From Acanthaster planci (Eukaryota; Echinodermata; Asteroidea; Valvatida; Acanthasteridae), in NCBI RefSeq assembly GCF_001949145.1, contig NW_019091362.1, positions 8,290,202 through 8,354,201 on the forward strand: DNA of 64,000 nucleotides, in the 5' to 3' direction. The position numbers were made by a program, and so were the translations under genes. Below the pieces are notes generated by a model. The model had not been told where the DNA came from, made no database searches, and saw only the letters and a program-made list of their open reading frames with translations. This document shows positions 25,409 to 38,200 of this stretch, one piece after another. The first letter of the stretch is position 1, and each line of letters starts with the position of its first letter.

Positions 25409-26052
25409 CTAAATTCTTCACGGCAACAGGTGTACAGCAATGATGCACAGTACTGATTTATCTTACACTGGACACACTTGCAAAAAGCAAATCTTGTATC
25501 CTTCCCCCGTTTCTCATCACAACCCATGGGATGCAACAACCAGTCCAAAATTTCTCCTTATTCACTGACTCTCACTGATCTCACTCTTACTCGATACTAG
25601 CCAACTGCAAAGTGACGCAACTGTTCATTGAGTGGACAGCGATGTTGACCAATGAGCCCAAACTATGCTGAAAGTGGGGCGAGGGCGAACTATATTGAAA
25701 ATGAGAACTACCGGTACTCCTATTCATTGGACAGTACTGATACCGAGTTGGCCATCATGAATCCGTAATTTGGCAATCACTGTAGAAATTGTCTACAAAC
25801 TTACAATTTGTGGGAACAAGGATGATGCAATACAGGCAATATATAGAGTATCAACCTTGTGCTCTAAAGGGTAGACCCAAATTACGGATAAAAAGTTATA
25901 CCCGGTATTACATTTTACTGTTCAAATGATATTCCTGTGGTTAAAACAACATGGTCGGTATCCTACCCATTTCAGAGAGTTCATTAAGTGAAGCGGATTC
26001 AGGGAGACAGGTCCACAATGGCCGTCTGGTGAATGAAGCCCATAGGGCTGGC

Positions 26053-26241
26053 TTACCTTGCCGCGGCACCCTTCTCGCTGTCCGGCATCCGGCTCTGTCG
26101 CTTCTCCACGATCTCCTTTCGGGTGGCCTCCTCCAGGGCCTGCTGGGCCAGGTAGTTCTCCCGCTTGATCTGGTTCTTGATGAAGGAAGGCATGTCCGGC
26201 ACTATGTAGGCCAACGCAAACTTGATGACGAAGATGACGTG
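26053..26241 (-). CDS. ANO5/6-like: ANO exon 25: TM10 end and C-terminal tail
   Basis: [40 protein letters not shown], then [16 protein letters not shown] and TAA. The R and stop are read from AGGTAA, which is also a strong donor (AAG|GTAAGC at 26057). The exon may therefore splice on to another C-terminus. Confidence 0.85.
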   Translation of the reverse strand, partial: HVIFVIKFALAYIVPDMPSFIKNQIKRENYLAQQALEEATRKEIVEKRQSRMPDSEKGAAAR

Positions 26242-29200
26242 CTGGAAGTCAGAAGGAGAACGGGACAAAGAAAAGAAGTATTTCTTGAACTGTGTACAAA
26301 CCACGGAAACAAAACTTTGTGGATATGTCACATTTGCTCGTATTTTCCTCACTTATTTCCATGCACTTTACCAAAAAGACCTGTAGAAGTTAAAAATGAG
26401 AGAAATAAGAGAAAAGCAAAACAAGTTTACATGTTCCAGTCTTTCAAAAAACTGATCTGAAAAACGTCAGTGACAAAGAACAGTTTGCCATCAAAAAGGG
26501 GACTGTCTGCACCATTTAGTACCAGCCAAATGAAATTAGACTACACTCCAGGATCAATCCTAGTCATTCCTAGGGTCCTGACCAAATGCACATTATCATG
26601 AGGTCATGCACGATGAAAGCCATCAGTCCAACAGCTGACGAATGAAAGATGCCGGTTCTTCTTCTCAATCATTTGTCAGGTACAAATTAGCATTTAACAT
26701 CCATTTTATTTCTAAGGTGCCAGTTCTACGGCAATACTCAAAAGCACTTTAAAAGTCAATTCACTATTAAAATCATGAAAATACTATGCAACAACAAAAT
26801 TGAAAAAAGCAAACGAAGGTGCAAACAATCTCACTGCCCTATCCTTAGTAGCATAGTAAAACTGGACTGTAGGCTTGTTTGCAGACGTCTACTGAGGCGC
26901 ACGGTATTTGTGCAACTTGATGTCTTTGCATGGCCCCTGGTGGGGGAACATGCGCTGAGCGTGTCCCCTCTTCCAAGCTCTCTAATTATCATATTTGAGG
27001 AGGTTCTCATGAGTGAAGTAGATGAAGTGCACAGGAAACTGTTTCCAAATGATTTGTTACCTCATAGATCAGGACAAGGACCAGCCGCATGGCAAAGACC
27101 TTCCAGTACTCCAGTTTCAGGTCGAAAGGAGGGTTAGGCCCTTCCACAAAGCCACGATACCTGCCAACGATTGCCGCAAAACACACAATAAATGCACATA
27201 TATATCGTAGAATTTCTGAAGGCGGGGTCTGGTACCTGCACTCAGATGAATGGCAAGATGCACAGTTATGAACACAGCACAATGCGCAGAGAGTCCTGGT
27301 TCCACCTTCAAAAATGACAAGAAACCCTGCCCACACCCCTAGCCGAAGAAGCTTTGTACAAAATGTGCTTGTTTCTTCTCAGCTCAGCACACAAATGTGC
27401 CAATCAATCATTTCTGCTTTCAGAAGGCCTCTATGAATATGGCCGGAGACTTGGAATCAGACTGCACTGAATCAGGCCTGAAAGATAAAGAAAAAAAAAA
27501 GTGCTTTATACGCACTTGCAAAATGTGACGTTACCAGTGAGACCCGAGCCTTCAGGGTAAGAATTATTGCGGGGATGAGCTTCAATTTCGAAGTGGCTAG
27601 TGTTGAAGTTGGAGAGTGTCCAGTTTACGTAGCCCACCAGGGTGCCATACTCATACTTATAGACCTCACGGGGGATGAACGACGAGGTGAACGCTACGAT
27701 GCAGGCCTGTGGAAACAGAGATGGGTAGCGTGGATTTAGTTAGACGTGCGAGCGGCCCGACACAAATCTGCACATGGAACTCCCGGCAGATTTTCATTCT
27801 GCAACTCAAGGGTTGCTGTAAAGGTAAATGGGGACATTATTTTGGGAAGAACGGGTCCAACCCCCAAGGATCAAATGGAGGTCATTGGATGGAGTGTTGG
27901 GATTTCTTTGAATGTGGACGGTATCGAGACAATGGGTGACATGACGTACCCACTGAGACCTACAGGTGCACAGTATCTGTAACACTAATGGTGGCAAAAT
28001 TTGAGCACGAGCCATGGAGACCGGCGATTGGCCAATCTCATACCAAATTTTCTCTGGTTTTTTTTCCTTCTTTCACAGCATAATACAGAAACTAGTCACT
28101 CACGTTGGTCAGGACAGCAAAGTTGCCGACAGCAAGAAGAATAGCGTACCACGCACCTGAAAAATGAGACCAATTTGGATCAAATGAAATCATTCGTAGA
28201 GTTCCTGATCGTGCTGTTTTTTTTAACATGCGTGAACGTGCAAAGAACAGCCAAGACAAAAAAATGACACATTGTTTTGTCGGGTAAAGGGGAGACATGA
28301 AGAAACTGATTTAAGCTGAAAGCCATGCACTTCTGGTACTTTCGTAAAAATTCCTTTAGAGGCCACAATTGCACATAGGGTGTAATATCTTGAAAGTGAA
28401 ACATTATGACCATGATTTGGCAGCTTTACCTAAGTATTTCTGATGTCCATGCATTTCACTTAGGAGCTATAAATGTTCGCTCCCAAGACTACTCAATGGG
28501 CCGTAATTTGCGGCACGTTATAGAAGGTTAAAAACACACAGCCCTCTTTTGCCAAGGTTTGTCTTTATTTTGTGTTTTGATAGAGATGAAGATCATCAGA
28601 CTTCCCTGTGCATCTGTCCTTGATTGGTTCCTGATCTGAACAAAGGGGGGATATAGCAGGGACTTCAGGCAAGTGCTCGTGAGACACCAACGTGTGGATT
28701 GCTCACTGTAACTGGTACACATGCTTTTATGACGAAATGTGCCACAGTGTGCACAGAGGGTACAGGAAATTGCCAGCTTGGGTGGTGTGCAATTAATTCA
28801 AACAGTGCTGTAGTCGCGTCAATTACACATGTACAAGTCACTGCAAGGTGATCACATCCGTCCCAAACCATCCAGTTGCAGGTCAAGCCACCACAGGTTC
28901 ATATGGACAGGTACAAAAAAGCATCCCTAAAGTCACTCTTCAACCTAGATGGCATCCACTGCATAACCGAGCCCGACACAGCACTGATGTTGGCTTGCCA
29001 GAGATGGCACCGGCATGCCCTTGACTCATAGTGAGGGAGTGGGGCCTCCCTGGGTATGGGATAGGAATGACTCACCGATGTCCTGAGCCCGGGCGGCGTA
29101 GGGGCGGCGCAGCTGAGTGACAAACTTGTAGGCGTCCAGGCGGATCTCCATGAGGTTGTTGATCAGGGCAAAGAACGGAGCCAGCGGGAATGCAGCGACA

Positions 29201-32200
29201 AAGATGGTGACGAAACCAAATTGGACAGCTGGGGAAGGGGAGATGTGAGACAACAAACACTGAATAAATCCTCATCAAGACTGCTAATTTCACGTCAAAA
29301 TCTTGTACACGGAGGTTTTTTAAAGGTGCTTCAAGAGAGAGGTGCAAGATCAAAATGCAAACATATTTACTGCACCTTTCTGATAACATAAGGACTCTAA
29401 CAATGTGTAGTTTGTGTCTTTGGAGCTTTTTGGAGTCACTGGAATGAAAACGAAACGACTGGAAAATTTCCTTATTTGTCTCCAACCCTAACCCTACAAA
29501 ATTATTCATAATCTAGCCACAGGTTTGAATGATTTGGCAGGACAGAGGAAAGACAAGCACATTTGTTAGGTTCAATGCACCTGGCAGCCTCATTAAAGTT
29601 TAGGTACGAAAATGTTCCACTGCACTCCTGCACAGTAGAATAAACAAACAGATTATAGCAACTGGCAACCTCTCCAAGGTCCATCGGGCTACCCGGTACT
29701 CACCCATCTCCAGGTACTCCTTGAACAAGCCGCGAGGCCCCAGCTCTGTCAGGTCAAAGTCCTTCTCCCACTGGTCATAAGAACCCTTGCCTTCTTTCTG
29801 CTCCTTGCGGCCGGAGCGGGAACGCCAGAAATTCTTGAGTAGACTACATGAGAGAGAAGTTGAGTGCAAGCGTAAGTTATCTGATTTACATTACTCTGTT
29901 ATGATGACCCCTTGGGACAGAAATAATATTCACTACGGAGAAATCATCTGACTTTCCGTGGATTTGCCATTCATTGCACTCTCAAGAATCTCATGTCTGT
30001 TTCGATATGAACTGCCAGTTATACCCACTGTCCAAAGATGCACGCATGCATGAAAACTTCAAGGTGTGCTGAATTCTCAAATGGAAGATTTTTTTGAAGT
30101 GGGGGGATGTTACTTACGGGAGGACAATTTCCATGAAGTTGTTGAAAAACTGTTTGCCGCACATGACAATGGCCAAGTTGACAAACAGTTCCTGGAGACA
30201 ACCGGCTGGGTCACACTATTGATTGAAATCAATTCAATTATCAATCAAATCAATTCAATCAGTTCAGTATTCAGACACTGCAATTCTTAACTGATTTAAA
30301 TAACCATTTTGTTTACCATTCCTTTTATCATTTCATCTATTTGCTCCCATTCCTGCTGTATTTGTTTCTGAGTGGTTTAAGTGGCACCAAGGAGAGCAAC
30401 TTGACAGTAAGTTAGTTGGCTTTTTGGAATTCTACAGCGGTGTTGCTTAATTGTTTTTCTTGTCAATTTCTGTACATGCATGTTTGTAACTTTTACCTGC
30501 AGAAATTAATGAAATGAAATAAAAGTGGATACGTTGAAGGCAATATCAATCAAACCGGACCTTGCGTTAAAAAGCCACAGAATGCTGATGTATCAGGGTT
30601 ACTGTAAAATTACTAAACGACAAAAACTCCACACAATTCAAACAAGTCTGAAACCTGCCCAAGTTTCCATGTGTAGCACCCTCACTCACACTGTCGTAAT
30701 CAAACCCCTTAGGACCACCACAAGACCCCTTAAGACCGTCACAAGTCCACCTTAAGGCCTCCTGTCGGAATTCAAGTTGCAAGCTTTTCAAATAAAGCAC
30801 ACCAAAAACCTTCCTTTGTCACTGTTCACCCGGTGACTGCTCTTGTGACTGGTCTTGCATCTGGTCTCGAGATGGTCTCTACATTCTCATTTAGTCATTC
30901 ATAAAGAGCCCTCGAAGTGCTCACCTCCTCTTGACGCATGCCAAAGATCTTGCCATAATCACTGGGATTGCCTGGAAAGCTGAGAAGTGCAGATACACAA
31001 TGTGCATCGATTTACAACGCATGTAACAACAAAAGAAGAATGCAGGGACAAAAAACTGAATATGCATCAAAGAGAATTATTTGGCTAGAGAAATCTAGAT
31101 ACATTTGCGCAAGTAGTACAACAGGTGTACATATCTATTTATGTTTCTAATATTCCCCTCCGTAGTGTGTTTGACTCCATCACAAGTCCTTTCACAAGGC
31201 CCTTCACAGGGCCAGTCGTAAGTAACTGGGTGAACGACGAAAGCATGCTTTTGTCACAACTCATTTGAGTAGCTTGAGAATTGGCTCAAGACTGAATGAC
31301 TTGAGATGGACTTGCAGGGACTTGTGATGGACTCTAACACGGCACCGATTTCCCTATTTTGGGACACTTTTTTGGGGAGGAGGAGGGATTTTTTTTTACA
31401 CCCTCCTAGATAATTCTTGCATCCACTAAAACCCTTCCTTTTACAGTGCCGAGCCTCCGCTTACCTTCCCTTGAAGAAGGCCACATAGAACGAGGATGAG
31501 TAGTAGTTGACAAAGGCAAAGAAGTACATTTTGAAGGTGTAGCTGTCCTCATATTCCGTCTCGGTGCGGTGCAGCTCTGAAATATACATACGGACCCCGA
31601 AAAGCCCGTCTTGAAATTATTAACAAGTCTGACACTTTGCCACGCACTTATTTAATATAAATACCAAAAACTCGGTAAAAATGTCGTAACTGGCTACAAA
31701 ACTCCTTGCTGGAGTACTTTCCATGTGGACTGTTCAATCTGGCAAGGTCTGGCTCTACTCTGGTAAGCAGGGCCAAACATCATGACAGTCAACTGTGGGA
31801 ATTCCATCCTTACCCTCAACATTCCGTGCTTACAGCAATAACACAAAAATTCTGCCCTAACCATGCACACACCAAATAAAAGTTGTGGGGTTTGCAATTA
31901 ATACACAAAGTACAAGTACCTCGCTAACCTGTGAAGTGCAATATCAGTGCACAATTTTCTGCTGCTGTAAGCGCAGACATTTTCTTTCGCACTGAGTAGA
32001 GCTGTAAACTTGCCTGAGAGGGCTGTAGCCGCGAATCTACTTTGGTAACACTGTGTAGGTACTTTGAACAGACAGTGAGGAGGCTTCCTGCTGTTAACAT
32101 TTGCCAACATTTTTATACTACGGAACAGATAACCTTGTAATATGAACCAAGCAGGCCAGAAATGCCTGGCTCATTAAATGTTCAATATGAAAGATGCCAG

Positions 32201-35200
32201 GCTCTATATAGGTTCTGAATAAAAGATACCAAGCTATACAGGTTCAATACAAAATATACCGGGCTCTATACAGGTTCTATACAAAATATTCCAGGCTCTA
32301 TACAGGTTCTATACAAAATATACCGGGCTCTACACAGGTTCTTCGCAACAGATACTGGGCTCTATACAGGTATACATTAAAGATACCAGGGTCTATATGA
32401 AGATGGAATGCCTTATGTGTAATGGGTCTTAAAGAAGACTATGTTCAACATGCGGTTTGAAAAGAAAAAAAACACATGGACACAGGCTCCAACCAAACTA
32501 GGCCAAGGTACTTGCAACGGTATCTAAGACAAACTGCAGCAGCCCTAGCACAACGTGCATGTCTAACGATAATTACCCAGATCAGTCAGCCAAGTTGCGA
32601 TCTTGTCATAGAGCTGGATGAAACCAAAAACAAAAGACACAACTTAATTCATGACGCAGCTTTCATTTCTAGAAGACACACAAAGCGTACGCCTTAAAAT
32701 ATTCCCTGGATGAACTCATGCAGCCAAGGCCCCAACCTCTTCCAATCCTACAAAAGCCATTGACAAATTTAGGAGGAATTTAGCAAGCAACAAACAATGT
32801 GTATTTTATGTCAAAACTGACAAGTTAACTTTGTTCCATCAATTTTTGTCTGCACAAAAGAATGCCAACTTCGTAAGAGTGCGGAGTGCTTGATTGTTTC
32901 ATGAAAACTACAGCTTGCATTCTGATTCAAGTGTGTAAAGAAACGTTTTTTGGTGTTAACGTTAAAAGTGAACTTGTAATCACTGGGAAAATAATGCTGA
33001 CACGACAAGCCCCCTTTGCTGTGGGGTTTTTTTTTTTGAGGGGGTGTGTGTTTTTTCAGTGTTCCTTACGTTCTGCAGGACCATGATGACCAACAAGCTG
33101 ATACAGGAGGCGGTGATGGAGGTGATGAGGGATGCCTGGGAGCTGATGAAGGCGGCACCAGATGCTGCCACCGCCGCCTTGATTGCGATACGGTAGACAA
33201 TGATGCCCACCACTGCAGCCAGTACCAGGAATATCTGAGGTTACCCCAGGGGGAAAAAAGCAGGTATAACCTATTGGCATCGGGAGAATGAAGAGCCTCG
33301 CTGCAGCATGGTAAAGTGAATTTCACTGGAAACATTTCATGTCAAATCTGCTTTACTTTCATATCCCCCCGATGAAAAAACTGGCTTTAAACTGTGCCTT
33401 TCTGTCAGGTTAGGAGTTCCTTGGAAGACCCTCCCCCATAAAAAGATGGGGCTAACATGCAGGTTAATTCATTGAAAAAACCTCAAAAATAATTTGAAAA
33501 TCGGATAATTTTATAAATGCTATTCAATAAAGTATAACCAACTCATTACAAACAGCCACATTTCTTTCAATAGGGTTCATATGCTTCACTGAAAAGTCCC
33601 CGTTTTCAGGCACTTTCATACAGCTTCCTCAAACTTAAGAATATATTTTACATGGTTTTTCTCACTTTTTCCTTGATTTAGATTTAAATTTATTTCATCC
33701 ATAGCTAACCATTTAAAAAAAATGAGTTTAACATCAATGGCTTCTCCCAAATTTACAGAGATTAAAAACAGGAATGTTTTATTAAATGGCCACGCTTGGC
33801 CATAACATTAGAGAGTTAGTCTTCCAGTAATGAGCAGTCAGCTTGCAGTTAGTATCAATGAGGGTCCAGAAAGCAAAGCACACAAATAGGAAAATGAAAC
33901 TCTGAGATGATTGTTCAGTGATAATTGACAGTTTTCCATCAAATCTATAAACAAATGTGACCTGTCACGACAAAATGAGAGTAAGGTTGCATCCCACTTT
34001 TTCCTATTTTGAGGGCTCAAAGTCACATTGAAGTGGAGGTCAATTTTTGGCTTTTTTTATATTTGGAAAGAGTGACCCATCTCCTATTTAATTCCAAATA
34101 TATCACAGAATCACATATTTAAAAGTGACATTTTCTCAGCAAAGACAACAATAGTATAGTATTCATGCCTGGTCTGAATTGTTGAAACAATGTCGGGAAC
34201 AAAGACGCAAAGTAGGCAGAATAATGTCACAATGTCACCTTATACTTTTATCCTTCGTGTCCCATGTATGTACATAACATTGGAAAGCTCTCTTTCTGAA
34301 TAAAAAAATTCCAGTATTTCAGGTTTTGAAAATTCCAACTTTCAGCTCTTTTTGTCAGCACAGGTCACAAATGTAAGTTTCTCTCAGAAATCTTGCTTTT
34401 AGAACTTATTCATGGCATAGGCTGTGATAAAGGCAGACACAGGCTCATAACCATCTTTTTCTCTGATTTTCACAAGAGCCCTTTTGATTATAGCCAATGT
34501 GATTCTGGAAAATTGATCAAATTTCATTTCAACATAAACATTTACAAGTGCACCTGACATCATGCGCCGTAATCAAGTGTAATGTGCACATACAAATTTC
34601 TTTACACAAATATGGAGACACACAAAAAATTATCGATTGAATTTCATTTTTCTTTGTCAAAAACCCCAAATTTCCTTTTTTTTCCTTACACCTTTGAACT
34701 GTCTGAGCTTTCTGAGTTTTTTTTTGAAGTTTGATGAAAAGCACACGTAACATGTAAGGCCCTCTGAAATGTGCTTTCCCTGCTCTGCGACCTTAATTAA
34801 ATTTTCAAAGATATTTTTCAGTCCTCTTCCCAAAAAATAATCACAGAGTTACAAAGAGGCCAAGAGGTCAAAAGAAAATTCCAACTTACAAAGAAGAGAA
34901 CAAAACCAGCACCAGCCATGAATCTTGGGAAGCGAGTTTTGAATGTGACATAAGGTTCTTCCTCCTAACAAAGTCCACAGTTAACACAGTTCACGGAGCA
35001 TGCAGAGGAGTAGGGGGAGGAGTTGCAGGTAGAGGAAGTGGGGGGAGGTGCCAGGGTTAAATAAGAAAAGGTTAGAAGGATAGAAGTCACATTCTAAAGC
35101 AGGAAACAAATAAAAAACTGTCACTGTCAAACCTCGGCCTCCTGTCTTTATCGTTGTAGACTGTGACGGTTGTGGCAAAACATTGTAAAAATGTGACGAT

Positions 35201-38200
35201 ACCAAACGTACTGAAGAACAGTGACAATAACCATCCAGTTTCTCCACCACAATGTGTTTCTTTTGCATCTCCTAAGGAATATATGTGCCAATTAATGGGA
35301 ATGTCCGTCGATGGTCGAAGAGGCCACAATGCACAGGTTTGACAGTAAAAAATAAAACCAAACATAAAACCGGCATCCAGGAGTTGTCACAGGCAACACT
35401 GAAAGAGAGACAAGTGCAAGACGGTTCCACGGGTTAATCGTGTTAGTAGGGCTGTTGAGCAATAAACATGCTGTATCTGTGATTGTCATGTAAAAGCCGC
35501 TGGATCGTTTGGCAAGGAAGCCTCCTTGGTTTTGGAGCCACCTATCAATATTGAAAGTATCTCGGAGAGACAGAGCATTTTAGCAGGAGGTATTTGACCA
35601 TAAGGAAGATAATGCAACACAGACACTGATGCATTAATTAACTTTTTTTTTAACAATTCCTGCTTCCCTTGTTGTGGTTTTTACAGTGTAATAAATCTAG
35701 CAAGAAAAACACATTTCTCAAAATGCTTCTCAGCCTACATGACAACCACAAAATGTGCAATCAAACATTTTACAATACACCCAACATGTGCCCAGGCATA
35801 GGGGCAGAGTGCCAGAATCCTAAGTAAAAGGTTAAAGGTTAACACTGCTTCAAGAGAGAGCAAGCGAAGGGCCCTTGCAATCAGCAAAATTATCGGTAAT
35901 CACAAAAGAAACTTGTACTTTAAGAAGCAAAGCCAGCAGCATCGCAAAGTATCAGCCATGTGAGGCGGAAGAAAATCTCAAACGATTATGCAAGCATTCT
36001 GGGAGTAGTGTCATTCAGGAATTTAAAACCAAAACAAAAAGGCAGGGTATTGTGACATGAAAAAGGAGATCTCTGAAACAGCATAAACTGTCTGGCATTA
36101 CGAGCGCATGATCCAGAAATGTTTCGAGTGTGCATTTGCAAAAAGCACAGAGCAAGGAAGTGTAGATGCGTCTTTTACATCAAGACTTCCTCAAAACATT
36201 CAATCAGTGAGCAAAACTACTTGAACAAAAAACTGGAAGTTTTAGATCCAGTTTTTAATGTTCAAGTAGTTTGGTTCAACTGTGTTTCATATTATATGGA
36301 GGCTGGTTAAATGCCAACCACTGAAAGTGATAATTTTTCTTTCGATTAGCATATAGCTATTTTTCAACTTCAAAAGTTAATTTGATTGGGTGTGCCAAAT
36401 CAAGCAGATGATTTACTCGTTCATCATGGCCACTGCTTGATTAAATCGATCTCTTTTGAAGCTGGTGATATCTGAACCCAATTGCCCGGTGCATCAAATC
36501 TTACAGTATAACTTTCTGCCCATTTCTCCCTCTACTACTGTCTGCCAGAGAAATCCTTTCCTGCCACTATCCGCAATCTACCATCCGGCCTCTGCTCATT
36601 TTGTTTTTCAGTTAATGCACGAAGCTACTCTCACCATGAACACTATAGACAGTATAGATGCAGAGATACGTGGAAAGCGACGGCGTAGCTTGACGTAAGG
36701 CTCCGAAGTCTGGCGCCCAGCAGGTGGATTTAACAACATGAGGTCGAAAAATGATTTGCGGTGTACAGAAAAAAGATACGCTGTTAGTTAATTTCACCAC
36801 CTATACTTCTCGTTCGGCGTGTCTCACCATGAACGCGATTGTCCAGACCGAGGTCATGAAACGTGGGAAACGGTGGACCAAATTCACATACGGCTCGGGC
36901 AACTGAAATCGAAGAGGTTACATTTTCAAGTGGGCTTGGACGAGAGGTTAAAAAGTCAAGAAACACAGTTTGTTTCCTACTTAGTAATAAAGGGAGGGAG
37001 GGAGGAGTGGTTAGTGAAGTGTTAACACACAAACGCCTACGTATCCATCCAGACTGGGTTGGTTTGTCTCACCATGAAGGCTATCGAAAGGGCAGACATT
37101 GTGAATCTTGGAAATCGGCGGTAAAACTTTGCATAAGGTTCAGTGAGCTAGAAAAAAGAGAGAAAAATCATCCCACAACAGGAAAAAACAGAAAAGCAAT
37201 AAATAAAACCATTAAATGCCAGAAAATCTGTTCATGAACCAGTTGACATAGACTGAATGTAACAAACAGGCAAAGTTGCCTATCTCTCACTGTCGTCACC
37301 AGAATCACCAGACCAGGCAATTACCATCAATGGCATGCAATAGTTGGCCCAATGTCTTGCTTCTGCGCTCCTGGGGGTGCACTTCTGCAACCTGGTCCAA
37401 TACGATTTTAAACAACCCCTGCTCTGCTCTGATCAATGGCATTAAAATTCAAAGTGCAACTCTGGACACGCACTGCGCGAGTTGAATGCCGACAATAACC
37501 TACTGCCATTTGGCCGTCACTGCAAAGGTAGGATGACACCAGGAAGCCTTCCATCTCGCACTGTAACTCTAGAATGTGGCATCACGCAATTTGACAATCA
37601 GATCAATGTTTAAAAAAAAAATGGGTCTAAAGAATGCAAGGGAAAACCGGAGAAATGACTTGATAAATCATAACACAGAGCAGCTCAGCCACGGACCTCC
37701 ACTGATATGGATGTACATGTACTCTTGTTGACCTCCTAAAACACAAACAATTCAGTCGTGTGAAATGACAAACCAAGAACAAACAAATTCATTTTGCATC
37801 ACTGAGTCAGGTAACTTCTTTACATGTCAAAATGGCACTGTAGATATCTTGGTAATATTTCGAAGTTGTCCAGCAATACCCATCTGTAGAGAGGTTTTCA
37901 ATTCAAAACAGTTTATTTCCGCACTGTTTACAAATCAAAATACACTTCACTTTTGTCAACACTTCTTGCATATCAATTCTCAATAAAATGTACTTTTCTC
38001 ATCTCAGTTTGACTGTACTTCTACAACTAATCCAAGCATCCTCCTCAATGAATTGATTTTCAAATAGAACCCAAATTATTGTGACATTTTGCCACTGAAC
38101 TTTCACATCGTGAAGAATGGCAAAGAAGCTACCAAGCATCTTCTTTCAGCAATTCAGCACTGAACAATTTTCAGAATTTCTTCAGTCATTATTTTGCTTC

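Larger units (their letters stand above)
12336..26052. other. Intergenic spacer between convergent NELL and ANO
   Basis: No recognisable protein gene or functional RNA gene is seen across about 13.7 kb. It contains the repeats listed separately. The stretches 12340-12960, 13410-14040, 14700-15950, 18620-20890 and 21040-25270 are AT-rich, with no structure I can name beyond short homopolymers and A/G-rich runs. Part of the right side may be 3' UTR of the anoctamin transcript (minus strand). Confidence 0.7.

Noticed and set aside
25951-26460. Plus-strand 169-residue frame
   Set aside because: It is a shadow of the anoctamin C-terminal exon on the opposite strand.
30925-30971. Use of TTTCCAG (exon from 30971) for ANO exon 18
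   Set aside because: With the phase-2 exit of exon 17 it hits an in-frame stop; the upstream AG gives the conserved FPG motif.
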